DNA from: Cyrtodaria siliqua
Lineage: Eukaryota; Mollusca; Bivalvia; Adapedonta; Hiatellidae
Length of the DNA: 64,000 nucleotides
Assembly (NCBI GenBank): GCA_037043455.1
Contig: JAWPHD010011428.1
Location: 20,088 to 84,087 of the forward strand
Reading direction: 5' to 3'
Shown here one piece after another: positions 1-13,100 of the stretch (its first letter is position 1; each line of letters opens with the position of its first letter). A program made the position numbers and the translations under genes. The notes beneath the pieces are model-generated. The model was not told the DNA's origin and did no database searches. It saw nothing but the letters and a program-made list of their open reading frames with translations.

Positions 1-3000
1 GCAGCAATAACGTGTCAAACAAACGGACAATGGTCGACGCCAACTGAAACGTGTCTCGGTCCCGACAGTAAGTTTGAATGTTATAAATGGTAATGTGTTT
101 AACATACAAATAATCTCTGAATCAGAACTCAATAATTGACAAGAATTTTAAAAACAAGTAAAAGTAATGTTATTTGATTCATTAAATATGTACCCCGAAT
201 AGCAATCGGTATGACAAGTTGCATGTATTCTCTATTTCCAGTCAAAGCAAACGTATAATCTGTCCCTGGTTAGAAATAAGCATAGCAACGTTGCAGGCAA
301 CACCTAATTTCAGCCAAAGAATAGGTTCATTTTCATCCCCGATTTGCAATTTGTATAATAGCGATACTGCACGCACAAACACAATATGTAACATATATGT
401 AAAACAATATTACACGCACATATAGTTAAAACTATAGTTATTGCTTTATCAATCTTTGTTTCTAGAATCATATGATGTATTTCTCTGTCAGGCTGTCCCG
501 ATGCCAGCTGGGTGTATTTCAGTAAGTCGTGCTACCTGTTTCATACAGTGAAAATGAACGTTATTGACGCTATGGTAAGTCAAAGGAAAAACTAAATAAA
601 ACTGCGTCCATGTCCGTATAACTTCTTTCACACATGCAGTAAAGAGATTACTTACTATTGGTTATATACTGAACAAAAATGTTTAGCATGACATTTTAGG
701 AACATAAATAAAACATATGAACATTGATGTAATGGTTTGAAGATTTTAGAAGTTTCAGGTAAGGGTGTGATTTTCAAAACAATTGTTGCATTTTATTATT
801 TTCTAAGCGAAATATAATATTTATCTCCCATATAACAAAAACTTATCGCACTTAACTTATTTCGTTATATAAAATTATTGCTTTGAACAAATTTAATGTT
901 TGGCATTGACAAGAATTGTCCATTTCGTCATTGTTTAAAAAACGCTAAAATATGTACATAAAACATTGTTATTCTCAAACAAAAAAAATAAAAAAGTGAG
1001 TTAATTTAAAATTATCTCCCATTTTTATTGAAATGAGAACGATTTTCGACAACCTTTAAAAGCATATTACCAACATATTTGCTTTATTTTTATCCCCGAC
1101 TTTTGTCTACAAATAACTTTGTAGCATTGTTAATTGTCATGTATATTTGTCATTTTATCATTGACCACAAACATACACGGCTTCATATCTCGTATATGGA
1201 CTTGCCTTGCATTTTATGTGCTAAATTAATGTTTCTCAGTATAATTTTTAAAATGAATTTTGTACAATAAACTATACATGTCTTACCTTTTAAAAAACTT
1301 TTATATATCTTATACGATTATATAATAAGCGCTTATTCAATGATTCTCAATTCCTAGTGTAATATAAATATATCAATATCGCAACTAATGCAAATAAATA
1401 TAGACAATATAGATAATGTACCATCCTGTAATGGTCAGTAATGTATGACCACTGGTGATTAAATAAATATACATGAAACCGAAGAATGAAGTTTAGTTGA
1501 AATAGAAGTCGCCCCCACTACAAATCAGTGGTGTTATTACGTACTGATCCCTTGAGATCATCAAGCCCAATCGTTGGGACTTTAAAGTAGGATATCGCTT
1601 AAGCATGTGCCAGTGAGCGTGGGAGGAGTTGCACCTTATATTACCACTCATGAACAGACTCAATAAAACCAAGTCTGCGAATGTTCTCTCTTGTTTTTGT
1701 TTGTTGCTTCCAAGGGATCTTCTTTTCAGTATTTATTTACAGTCGAATGGAGGTTATATATCAGAGTTATAATCTATTGTTCGGCATTGGAAACACTATC
1801 GACCAAGACTTTGTTGTCTTTTTTAAATATTTGTTCAACCTATGTTTAAAAGTGTTGTATTTATTTGTAATATCTATTTAAATACTTTAACGGTAAAATC
1901 ATACGTAATCAAAAACCGAAAATCGTCCAATCGGGTCCCTTCTTTGAGTACAACAGGCAGTAAACATAAGTAGGAAATATTGTAATGGTAGCGATCGGCG
2001 ATTTTACTTAAATTTTTCCCCACAGAGTGTGTTTTTGTAACTTAAATTTCTCCCCACAGAGTGTGTTTTTGTACGAACTGTGAATATACTATCTGACCTA
2101 ACGAACGGTGTAGAGGATTTGAATCAATTCGCTTATTTGACAAAGACACAGACTTCGAAACGGGGTTGGTCAACTTGGTGTCAAACAAGCATCCTTAACA
2201 TGTGTTATATAGAGAGTAGGGGTATCGTATTTTTTTCGTATTTTTTTCTAATATGTGCGGCTCAAGTGCCAGTGGAGTACTTACAAAGTACCTATCCCGT
2301 CAGCAATGGGTAAATCAAATTGTTTACTCTTAACACCGAAGTAGGTCTAATGTGTATTCGTTACACGTGACCATAACGTCATACGTTGTATACTTACTTT
2401 GAAGCGACGAATTATGGGTTACCAACGCTTAATTCTTTTTACTCATATATAATTACAGGCATTTTCAGCATGCTTGAATCGATCTAGACTTGTAATCAAC
2501 ACATATGCCATTTTTTTATAACATCAACACATAAAATAGAGAAACTTGTTATTTCTTTCTTGAGTGAATAGTTATTTGGCTGACATGTACTATGAATACT
2601 TTGTTTCATAGAAATATAACTATTTATTACAATTGTTAATTATTGTACGGTACTACGGGGGATGATTCTCCGACCCCCATGTACCTATGACGGGGGAAAT
2701 AAATGGGGCGTCTTTATTTTTAAAGATGGCCGGATTTCTTTTTAAAAAAACATGGATAACGTTTGGAAGTACGGTTTTGTAGTAAATTTTGGCGGTTTAA
2801 TTTCTTTAAAAAGGTGGTAACGTAGCGTTCTTATTTTTTAGGCGTTCTGTGCTGCCAGCAGCAGTCGACTGGTGTTTGTCGAGACATCAATAGAGCATGC
2901 TTTTCTACGGAATGAACTCCTTAACATCATTCAAGCAAGTATGTCAATCAGCGAATGTCATGAAATCAAATATATTTAGTTATATAACCCGTTCTGCCAG

Positions 3001-5041
3001 CGTTCGAGTGCCTCCGTGTGGACCCTATGATGACGCCTACCTAAAGCCCATTGGGACGGTGGCGTTTGATGTTTGTCCATGATCTTTCTTGTCGTGCCCT
3101 TAATGGTTTATTCTCTTATTGCTCTGGCTTCTGCCAAGTCACTGAGTACCTTCAATGTGGCTTTCTAGGCTATTGTTTTTTTGTATTATATTTACACGAG
3201 CATATTTGTGTTTTACTTATATTGCCTATTGATGCTGCCTTGTTGGTTAGAGTTTAGATCATGGCGGGGATTTCTTTATTTACACTGTCCTGTTTTAATG
3301 GGATGACAGTAGGGTAAGTGTGAGGTTTGGTGCACCCTAGAACCGGTTTAAACCCCGAGTGGCCTTCTTTGCCACTGACCGTTCCAAGGCGGTAGCCCTA
3401 TTGTCAACCATTTTTGTGTTTGTGATGTCGTTTGCATTTATTATTGCTTTTGCCTTCTTTTTTGTCTGTTTGCGTGTTTGTTTCTGTGTTTTGTGGTGGA
3501 CTGTCCTCCTTGAATGCTACTTTCCCTGTCCGATTTTTTTTTTACATGTGTTGAAAATGACGTAAAAACGTACAAACAAATACATTGCCAGCGATCGGTA
3601 TTCTCATCGTATGTAAAAACTTTTTCGAATATTTCATTTTCAAAATAACGACGTGTCATCAAGTTACATCAATGATTATCAGCACATATATGCTTTCATC
3701 ACAAATAAAAAAAACATCAGATTAACCCTTAACCCGCTAGCTACAATGGACTGTTCTTTCTTTGAATTAAGACCATTCCATTTATGTCACAAAGTGGTGT
3801 TTTTGGGAAAATGACTGATCGGCAGCCGGACATTGTAAACCCTGATCAGCCTGCGAGTTACTCGCAGGCTGATCTGGGTTTACAATGGACGCAAAGGCTA
3901 TTGTAGTCGTGCTTAGCGGGTTAAAGGTTAAAACCCGGAGATGTCTGTATGTCCATAGTCAATACGTTTACAGGAAACGATTTTAGGGATGTTGATGATT
4001 ATGCTTTTACATCACCCTTAGGGGCTGTATTGCAATTTTCCACACGTATCAAAGTAACCAAATGTATCACTTTGTTCGTCCTATCCATAAATGCATTAAG
4101 TGGACAGTTTTAAGTTTTGAGAAATGATTAAATTGAATTGAATTGAATTGGGGTTTTAAGGCGCACCAACACATGATAGGCTATATGGCGCCTAGCAGGA
4201 ATGAACATGCCAGGCTCATCCTCCATGTACATCGAGATAAAATATGGAGAACGGGGCTAGAACCTTCACACCCTGAACTGCAGAGTTGCTGCACATTCTA
4301 TTGTAGACACTCCATTTACGCTGGAGCCACCTTATGTTTTTTCTGTTACTGCTCTAGCGATATGAGCGAGATGGCACATGAAACAATACAGGGGTCATGA
4401 CGAAGACCTTTAATGAGCATGAACAAAAAATGATAAAAATGAACATGAATTATGGGGGTTCTACCTCTGCCTTCCCCTCCAACGGGATCCACAGTGGCTA
4501 TATTCTTTGCCCCGTAACCAAACGGAGCGCCGGAACAACAAGGGCAGAAATGATTTAAAGAAAAACTAATTTAGTTTGCATACTTATGTTTTCTCCCATG
4601 CATATCACCTCGGTCATTAAAACTGATAAGTGGCAAAATAATACAACAATTACGTTTCCAATATTTCCATTGAAATGCATTGAAATTAAATATAAAAAAA
4701 CTAATTATGACAATATGGACATAATCTTGTTTTCATATCAATTTTGGGTGTAACATGTCGTAAAAAACAAATTCAAAATGTATCTTCATTTCAGCTGGTA
4801 ATGATCCAGAGGGGGACTACTGGATGGGTATCACAGATGAAGCGATTGAGGGCACCTTTGTACGGTTCACAACAGGGGAGCCAGCTCCATTCTTCTCTTG
4901 GAATCATCCATCCAATCCTAGCAATACGGATGGCATCGAGCACTGTGTAGAATTTCGTAGAGATAGGGGTTAAACTGGAATGATATGCAGTGCAGTGACC
5001 TCGACTTTCCGTTGTGCGAGAAGGAACTGTGCCTTATGTAA
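1..5041 (+). CDS. 3' part of a CCP/sushi plus C-type lectin domain gene, frameshifted in the last exon
   Basis: Four exons read in compatible phases: 1-67, 492-574, 2842-2938 and 4795-5041. The first encodes the end of a CCP/sushi module (ITCQTNGQWSTPTETC). The others encode a C-type lectin-like domain: CPDASWVYFSKSCY, then CAASSSRLVFVET, then GDYWMGITDE, a WNHPSNPSN loop, EHCVEF, and WNDMQCSD near the end. Donors are GTAAGT, GTAAGT and GTATGT; acceptors end in CAG, TAG and CAG. The family binds carbohydrate or other ligands outside the cell and often acts in innate recognition in molluscs. The sugar-binding loop lacks a clear EPN or QPD, so sugar binding is uncertain. In the last exon the frame hits TAA at 4971-4973 just after GGGG; one base further on, the expected domain end continues to TAA 5039-5041. 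This is either a damaged gene or a homopolymer sequencing error. The 5' part lies outside the window. Confidence 0.8.
1508..1735 (+). repeat. Dispersed repeat family A, copy 1
   Basis: About 225 bp inside a lectin-gene intron. It begins GTCGCCCCCACTACAAATCA and ends near a TTGTTTCCAAGGGATC-type block. Related copies lie at 20885-21095 and 60158-60385 (+) and 59385-59550 (-). The copies share a hairpin around AGACTCAATA-AACC-AGTCTG. No coding potential is visible. A MITE or SINE origin is likely, but the class is not settled. Confidence 0.6.
3091..3435 (+). repeat. Dispersed repeat family B, copy 1
   Basis: About 340 bp starting GTCGTGCCCTTAATGG and including TTGCTCTGGCTTCTGCCAAG, CATGGCGGGGATTTC and CACTGACCGTTCCAAGGCGG. 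Closely similar copies occur at 19204-19545 (+) and 39030-39290 (-). Short open frames inside it are not conserved between copies, so it is treated as a non-coding mobile element. Confidence 0.65.
3722..3931. mobile_element. MITE family C, copy 1, with inverted termini
   Basis: About 210 bp with inverted ends: TTAACCCGCTAGCTACAATG on the left matches, in reverse complement, GCTATTGTAGTCG...TTAGCGGGTTAA on the right. A near-perfect internal palindrome (GATCAGCCTGCGAG / CTCGCAGGCTGATC) lies around 3844-3873. A second copy, in opposite orientation, is at 52567-52760. It encodes no protein and is a non-autonomous DNA element. Confidence 0.65.
4135..4550 (-). mobile_element. SINE or LINE-tail fragment with AATTG repeat tail
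   Basis: Begins with an (AATTG)n tail at 4135-4150 followed by GGGGTTTTAAGGCGCACCAA. This closely resembles the tail-proximal GGATTTTATAGTCGCACTAA of the tRNA-Ser SINEs at 16.9, 18.5 and 27.6 kb. The body is different, so it is probably another SINE family or a LINE fragment sharing the same 3' tail. The head at the right end is not clear. Confidence 0.45.
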
Positions 5042-5360
5042 TGAAAAAGATGATTAAAAATTAAGAGGATAAACGGCAATCTTGAAGCAGTTATCAAGCA
5101 TATAGGTGAAAATAGTATTGGTAAAATGTAATCAACAGTTAGTAACCTACAAAAGCAATTTGGTTTATACAATTTTTATAATTATTATTAATGATTGAAC
5201 AAATGCAATTTATGTAGGAAATCTAAAGGAACGCCGCAATATTTAAAAAAATCAAGATTGCCGTATGTCCCTTTACAACACAATTTTGACTTAGACTCTG
5301 CTTACATATATTTTAATAACCTATTTGATAACAGATAATGCAATTTGGGGGTATTAATGG

Positions 5361-5547
5361 TGCAACAACAATTAGTTATGTGCAACAACAATTAGTTATG
5401 TGCAATAACAATTAGTTATGTGCAACAACAATTAGTTATGTGCAACAACAATTAGTTATATGCAACAACAATAAGTTATGTGCAACAAATTAGTTATGTG
5501 CAACAACAATTTATGTGCAACAACAATTAGTTATGTGCAATAACAAC
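5361..5547. repeat. 20 bp tandem repeat
   Basis: About nine copies of TGCAACAACAATTAGTTATG with a few substitutions and two shortened units. Confidence 0.95.
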
Positions 5548-5782
5548 TTACTTTGAACTGCTCATATAATTATAAATAATGTCTTAACAATATGCAAGTT
5601 CTGTTGGAAACACGCGCTTCAAAGATTAAAAAAAGTGTCGCGTTGCCCTTTTATATATAGGGTGAAACTTCGTCAAAATATCAATAAATTAATATACTTT
5701 AATGATGTTACCTTCGTTTGCAATTCTTTTAATAAAAGAAGACGATTATTCAATGCATTGTAAAGAACAGAAGAACAACAGC

Positions 5783-8700
5783 TAATAGCAATACTCGTCA
5801 TTATGTAATGGCAATATTCTTCAACAGGTAATGGCAATACTAGTCAACATGTAATGACAATACTCTTCAACAGGTAATGGCAATACTAGTCAACATGTAA
5901 TGACAATACTAGTCAAAATGTAATGGCAATATTCGTCAACATGTAATGGCAATACTCGTCAACAGGTAATGGCAATACTCGTCAACATGTAATGGCAATA
6001 CTCGTCAACTTGTAATGGCGATACTCGTCAACACGTAATGGCAATACTCATAAACAGGTAATGGCAATACTAGTCAACAGGTAATGGCAATATTCGTCAA
6101 CATGTAATGGCAATACTAGTCAACAGGTAATGGCAATACTCGTCAACATGTAATGGCAAAACTCGTCAACATGTAGTGGCAATACTCGTCAACACGTAAT
6201 GGCAATACTCGTAAACAGGCAATGGCAATACTCGTCAACATGTAATGGCAATACTCGTCAACATGTAATAACTATACTCGTCAACATGTAATGGCAATAC
6301 TCGTCAACATGTAATAACAATACTCGTCAACATGTAATGGCAATACTCGTCAACATGTAATAACAATACTCGTCAACATGTAATGGCAATACACGTCAAG
6401 AGGTAATGGCAATACTAGTCAACATGTAATGACAATACTAGTCAACAGGTAATGGCAATACTCGTCAACATGTAATGCCAATACTAGTCAACAGGTAATG
6501 GCAATACAAGTCAACATCTAATGCCAATACTAGTCAACATGTAATGCCAATAATCGTCAACATGTAATGGCAATACTGGTCAACAAGTAATGGCAATACT
6601 CGTTCACATGTAATGGCAATAATCGTCAATATGTAATGGCAATACTCGTCAACGTGTAATGGCAATACTAGTCAACAGGTAATGACAATACTCGTCAACA
6701 TGTAATGGCAATACTCGTCAACATGTAATGGCAATACTCGTCATAGTGTCAACATGTAATGGCAATACCCGTCAACATGTAATGGTAATACTAGTCAACA
6801 GGTAATGACAATACTCGTCAACATGTAATGGCAATACTCGTCAACAGGTAATGGCAATATTCGTCAACATATAATGGCAATGTTCGTCAACATGTAATGG
6901 CAATACTCGTCAACTTGTAATGGCAATATTCCTCAACATGTATTGGCAATATTAGTCAACATGTAATGGCAATACTCGTCAACAGGTAATGGCAATACTC
7001 GTTCACATGTAATGGCAATAATCGTCAATATGTAATGGCAATACTCGTCAACGTGTAATGGCAATACTAGTCAACAGGTAATGACAATACTCGTCAACAT
7101 GTAATGGCAATACTCGTCAACATGTAATGGCAATACTCGTCATAGTGTCAACATGTAATGGCAATACCCGTCAACATGTAATGGTAATACTAGTTAACAG
7201 GTAATGACAATACTCGTCAACATGTAATGGCAATACTCGTCAACAGGTAATGGCAATATTCGTCAACATATAATGGCAATGTTCGTCAACATGTAATGGC
7301 AATACTCGTCAACTTGTAATGGCAATATTCCTCAACATGTATTGGCAATACTAGTCAACATGTAATGGCAATACTCGTCAGCAGGTAATGGCAATATTCG
7401 TCAACATATAATGGCAATGTTCGTCAACATGTAATGGCAATACCCGTCAACATGTAATGGCAATACTCGTCAACAGGTAATGGCAATACTCGTCAACATG
7501 TAATGGCAAATTTCTCAACATGTAATGGCAATACTCGTCAACATGTAATGACAATACTCGTAAACATGTAATGACAATACTCGTCAAAAGGTAATGGCAA
7601 TACTCGTCAACATGTAATGGCAATACTACTCGTCAACATGAAATGGCAATACTAGTCAACAGGTAATGGCCATACTCATCAACAGGTAATGGCAATATTC
7701 ATCAACAGGTAATGGCAATACTCTTCAACATGTAATGGCAATACTCGTCAACATGTAATGGCAATATTTTCGTCAACATGTAATGGCAATACTCGTCAAC
7801 AGGTAATGGCAATACTCGTCAACATGTAATGGCAAAACTCGTCAACATGTAATAACTATACGAGTCAACATGTAATGGCAATATTAGTCAACAGGTAATG
7901 GCAATACTCGTCAACAGGTAATGGCAAAACTCGTCAACATGTTATAACTATACTCGTCAACATGTAATGGCAATACTCGTCAACAGGTAATGGCAATACT
8001 CGTCAACATGTAATGGCAAAACTCGTCAACATGTTATAACTATACTCGTCAACATGTAATGGCAATACTCGTCAACAGGTAATGGCAATACTCGTCAACA
8101 TGTAATGGCAAAACTCGTCAACATGTTATAACTATACTCGTCAACATATAATGGCAATGTTCGTCAACATGTAATGGCAATACTCGTCAACATGTAATTG
8201 CTATACTCGTCAACATGTAATGGCAATACACGTCAAGTGGTAATGGCAATACTCGTCAACATTTAATGGCAATACTAGTCAACATGTAATGGCAATACTA
8301 GTCAACAGGTAATGGCAATACTCGTCAACATGTAATGCCAATACTAGTCAACAGGTAATGGCAATATAAGTGAACATGTAATGCGAATACTAGTCAACAT
8401 GTAATGCCAATACTCGTCAACATTTAATGGCAATACTGGTCAACATGTAATGGCAATACTGGTCAACAAGTAATGGCAATACTCGTTCACAGGTAATGGC
8501 AATACTCGTCAATGTGTAATGGCAATACTCGTCAACGTGTAATGGCAATACTAGTCAACGTGTAATGGCAATACTAGTCAACAGGTAATGACAATACTCG
8601 TCAACATGTAATGGCAATACTCGTCAACAGGTTATGGCAATATTCGTCAACATATAATGACAATGTTCGTCCACATGTAATGGCAATACTCGTCAACATG

Positions 8701-8930
8701 TAATGGCAATACTAGTCAACATGTAATGGCAATACTAGTCAACATGTAATGGAAATACTAGTCAACAGGTAATGGAAATACTAGTCAACAGGTAATGACA
8801 ATACTCATCAACATGTAATGGCAATACTCGTCAACAGGTAATGGCAATATTCGTCAACATATAATGGCAATGTTAGTCAACATGTAATGGCAATACTCGT
8901 CAACATGTAATGGCAATACTCGTCAACATC
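5783..8930. repeat. 23 bp minisatellite, about 137 units
   Basis: A 3.1 kb array whose unit is AATGGCAATACTCGTCAACA plus TGT or GGT. Variants such as ACTAGT, ATTCGT and AACAGG recur in blocks, giving higher-order structure: a near-identical 399 bp block at 6601-6999 and 7000-7398, and a 115 bp (five-unit) period at about 7800-8150. Units contain TAA in one frame. No gene is embedded. Confidence 0.97.
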
Positions 8931-9013
8931 TTTAAAAGAAGAACCATTCTTCATCAAGTTTCTGAAAGTCGTGAAAGTGCTTTGTTCAGTTTGTTGTATA
9001 CGTTTAAAATAGG

Positions 9014-9160
9014 ACTATGTATGCACATATATGTCTGTATGTGTGTGTGAGTGGGGAGGGAGTATGTATATACATATATGTCTGTATGTGTGTGTGAGTG
9101 GGGAGGGAGTATGTATGTACATATATGTATGTATGTGTGTGTGAGTGGGGAGGGAGGGAG
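9014..9160. repeat. 47 bp tandem repeat, three copies
   Basis: Three copies of a unit containing ACATATATGTCTGTATG, a GT run and GAGTGGGGAGGGAG. It is simple-sequence derived. Confidence 0.9.
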
Positions 9161-9199
9161 ATTTACGTCGGTTTTAACAATCAATTAGCCATATCATGT

Positions 9200-9450
9200 C
9201 AGTGAGCTCAATGCTAAACTTTATAGTGCTGCCTCACTGTAATACCACCCCAAAGACACATGATATCCCACTCTGTCACATTATACTGACACCGACCCGG
9301 TCAGTCCTAGAACTACCCTTTATATGCTGAACTTCAAGCAAGGCAGCTACTAGTACCATTTTTATGACGTCTGTGGTATGACCCGAACGGGGATTTAAGA
9401 CATGACCTCCCGGATTCGAGGCAGACGCTCTGCCGCTAAACCGTTTCAAA
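9200..9450 (-). mobile_element. tRNA-derived SINE
   Basis: Read on the - strand, the right end gives a tRNA-like head with an A-box-like TAGCGGCAGAGCG and TCTGCCTCGAATCC. A body follows with GCTGCCTTGCTTGAAGTTC and GTGTCAGTATAATGTGACAG, and it ends near GCAGCACTATAAAG. The body looks like a conserved metazoan SINE core, but I cannot name the family with certainty. Confidence 0.6.
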
Positions 9451-9560
9451 TGAAAAGCTCATAAATCAGTTTGGTAAAAATTGATTGAAAATGTTGGAGT
9501 TCACATAAAATACATGCCAATTACTTGAGTTGCTGGAACAAATGTAATACTGTAACGTTT

Positions 9561-9842
9561 GATAGACCCTGGATTCGTGTCTACAATAGACGCTTGATTT
9601 ATGTTCACGATAGACGCTTTATTCGTGTTCACGAGAGTCGCTTGTTTTATGTTCACGATAGACGCTTGATTTATGTTCACGACAGACAATTGATTCGTGT
9701 TCACGATAGACGCTTCATTTATGTTCACGATAGACGCTTGTTTCGTGTTCATGATAGACCCTTGGTTCGTGTTCACAATAGACCCTTGCTTCGTGTTCAC
9801 GATAGACCCTTGATTCGTGTTCACGATAGACGCTTGATTCGA
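9561..9842. repeat. 24 bp minisatellite, about 12 units
   Basis: Unit GTTCACGATAGACGCTTGAT plus TCGT or TTAT. The unit is eight codons long, so both strands stay open across the array (for example NTNQGSIV repeats on the - strand). No start context, splice signal or flanking homology supports a gene. Confidence 0.93.
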
Positions 9843-10196
9843 GTTTAGTTAGCAATCTGTTACGCAGCATTAATCAATTAGACTTCTGTAAATATGTGTA
9901 ATCACGTAAATAAAAATGTGTTCATCTTTCGATGTGTAATGTTGTTTTTTTATTTTATTTTAACTTTTGTCCTTGCCGTACAATATACAATATTTTCTTA
10001 TTCTTTAAACCAAGCAACAACACGCATAAGTGTAACTGCTTACCAAATATACGTATACAATAGTTTTTGATCATTGCTAAACCCAAATATACAAGAAAAA
10101 GAAGTAGACCTAATTACGTCTAGTGATAACATAAGATGTTCATTGTTTGTAACACATATAGAAAGGACACTCACTTATGCGAGGAACGTGTTCAAG

Positions 10197-13100
10197 CCTC
10201 GTTCAAGTCATGTCCAGCATGTTGCACACCCTCACGCATGTCGTGTCCAGCATATGGTAGAACCTTACTCATGTATATCCAGCATGTGTTAGAACCTCAC
10301 TCATGTCATATCCAGCATACGGTAGAAACTCACTCATGTCGTGTCAGTATATTGTAGAACCTCTCGCATGCCGTTAACAGCATGTGGAAGAACCTAACTC
10401 ATGTCGTGTCCAGCATGTGGTAGAATTTCACTCATGTCACATCTAGCATGTACTAGAACCTCACTCATGTCGTGTCCAGCATGTGGTACAACCTCACTCA
10501 TGTCATGTCCAGCATGTGGTACAACCTCACTCATGTCGTGTCCAGCATGTGGTAGAACCTCACTCATGTCATGTTCAGTATGTGGTAGAACCTTGCTCAT
10601 GTCGTGTCCAGCATGTGGTAGAACCTCACTAATGTCATGTCCAGTATGTGGTAAAACCTCACTCACGTCATGTCCAACATGTGGTAAAACCTCACTCACG
10701 TCATATCCAGCATGCGTTAGAACCACACTCACGTCATATCCAGCATGCGTAAGAACCACACTCATGTCATGTACATCATACGGTATAACCTCACTCATGT
10801 CGTATCCAACATGTTGTAGAACCTCATTCATGTCGTGTACATCATGTGGAATTACCTCACTCATGTCGTGTCCAGCATGTGATAGAACCTCACCCATGTC
10901 GTATCCAGCATGTGATAGAACCTCACGCATGTCATGTCCATCAAGTGTTAGTTCCCAACTCATGTCATGTTCAGTATGTGGTAGCACCTCACTCATGTCA
11001 TATACAGCATGTGGTAGAACCTCACTCATGTCATGTCTAGCATGTGGTAGAAACCTCACTCATGTCATAACTAGCATGGGGTATAACCTCTCTCATGTCA
11101 CATCCAGCATGTGATAGAACCTCACTTGTGTCATGTCCAGTATGTGGTAGAACCTCACTCATGTCATGTCCAGCATTTGGTAGTACCTCACTCATGTCAT
11201 GGGCAGCAAGTGTTAGAATCTCACTCATGTTATATCAGCAGGTGGTAGAACCTCACTCGTGTCATGTCCAGTATGTGGTAGAACCTCACTCATGTCATGT
11301 CCAGTATGTGATGGAACCTCACTCATGTCGTGTCCAGTATATGCTAGAACCTCACTCATGTCATGTCCAACATGTGGTAGAACCTCATTCATATCATATC
11401 CAGCATGTGTTAGAACCTCACTCATGTCGTATCCAGCTTGTGATAGAATCTAACTCATGTCATGGGCAGCAATTGTTTCAATCTCACTCATGTCATGTCC
11501 AGCAGGTTTTAGGACCTCACTCATGTCATGTCCCCTTCTTGGTAGAATCTCACTCATGTCATGTCCAAAAGTTATTAGAACCTCACTCATATCATGTGCA
11601 GCATGTATTAACTCATTTACTGTCCAGTATGTGTTAGAACCTCACTCGTGTCATGTCCAGTATGTGGTAGAACCTCACTCATGTCCTGTCCAGTATGTGG
11701 TAGAACCTCACTCATGTCATGTCCAGTATGTGATGGAACCTCACTCATGTCGTATCCAGTATATGCTAGAACCTCACTCATGTCATGTCCAGCATGTGGT
11801 AGAACCTCATTCATATCATATCCAGCATGTGTTAAAACCTCACTCATGTCGTATCCAGCTTTTGATAGAACCTAACTCATGTCATGGGCAGTAATTGTTT
11901 CAATCTCACTCATGTCATGTCCAGCAGGTGTTAGGACCTAACTCATGTCATGTCCACTTCTTGGTAGAATCTCACTCATGTCATGTCCAAAAGTTATTAG
12001 AACCTCACTCATATCATGTGGAGCATGTATTAAGTCCTCACTCATTTACTGTCCAGTATGTGGGAGAACCTCATTCATGTCAAGTCCAGTATGTGGTAGA
12101 ACCTCACGCATGTCACGTCCAGCAAATGGTAGAACCTCACTCATGTCATGTCAAGTATGTGGTAGATCCTCACTCATGTCATGTCCAGCATGTGGTAGAA
12201 CCTCTCTCATGTCATGTCCAGCATGTGATAGAACTTCACTCAAGGCATGTCCAGTATGTGGTAGAACCTCACTCATGTCATGTTCAGCATATGGTAGAAC
12301 CTCACTCATGTCGTGTCAAGCATGTGGTAAAACCTCCCTCATGTTATGTCCAGCATGTGTTAGAATCACACTATTGTTATGTTCAACATGTGTTACAACC
12401 TCACTCATGCATGTCCATTAAGGGTTAGAACCTCACGCATGTTATGTCCAGTTTTTAGTAGAACCTCACTCATTGATGTCCACTATGTGGTAGAACCTCA
12501 CTCATGCCATGTTCTGTATATGATATAACCTCACGCATGTCATGACCAGCAGTGTAGAATCTCACTCATGTCATATTCAGCAGTTGTTAGAACCTCACTC
12601 ATGTCATGTCACGTATGTGATAGAACCTCACTCATGTCATGTCCGGGATGTGGTAGAACCTCATTCATGTCATATCCAGCATGTGGTAGAACCTCACTCA
12701 TGTCGTATCCCGCATGTGGTAGAACCTCTCTCATGTCGTGGGCAGCAATTGCTAGAATCTCACTCATGTCATGTCCAACATTTATTTGAACCTCAGTTGC
12801 AGTTGTTAAAACCTCACTCATGTCATGTCAAGTATGTGGTAGAACCTCACTCATGTCATGTCCAGCATGTGGTAGAACCTCATTCATGTCATATCCAGCA
12901 ATTGTTAGAATCTCACTCATGTCATGTCCAGCAGGTGTTAGGATCTCAATCATGTCATGTCCACTTCTTGGTAGAATCTCATGTCATGTCCAACATTTAT
13001 TAGAAACTCACTCATATCATGTGCAGCATGTGTTAAGTCCTCACTCATTTCTTGTCCAGTATGTGGTCGAACCTCACTCCTGTCAAGTCCAGTATCTCAC

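Noticed and set aside
5361..8930. CRISPR-like array
   Set aside because: Units are contiguous 20 and 23 bp tandem repeats without unique spacers, in a eukaryotic setting.
9501..9848. Overlapping 107-codon frames on both strands
   Set aside because: Produced by the 24 bp minisatellite; mirror frames on both strands point to repeat composition, not a gene.
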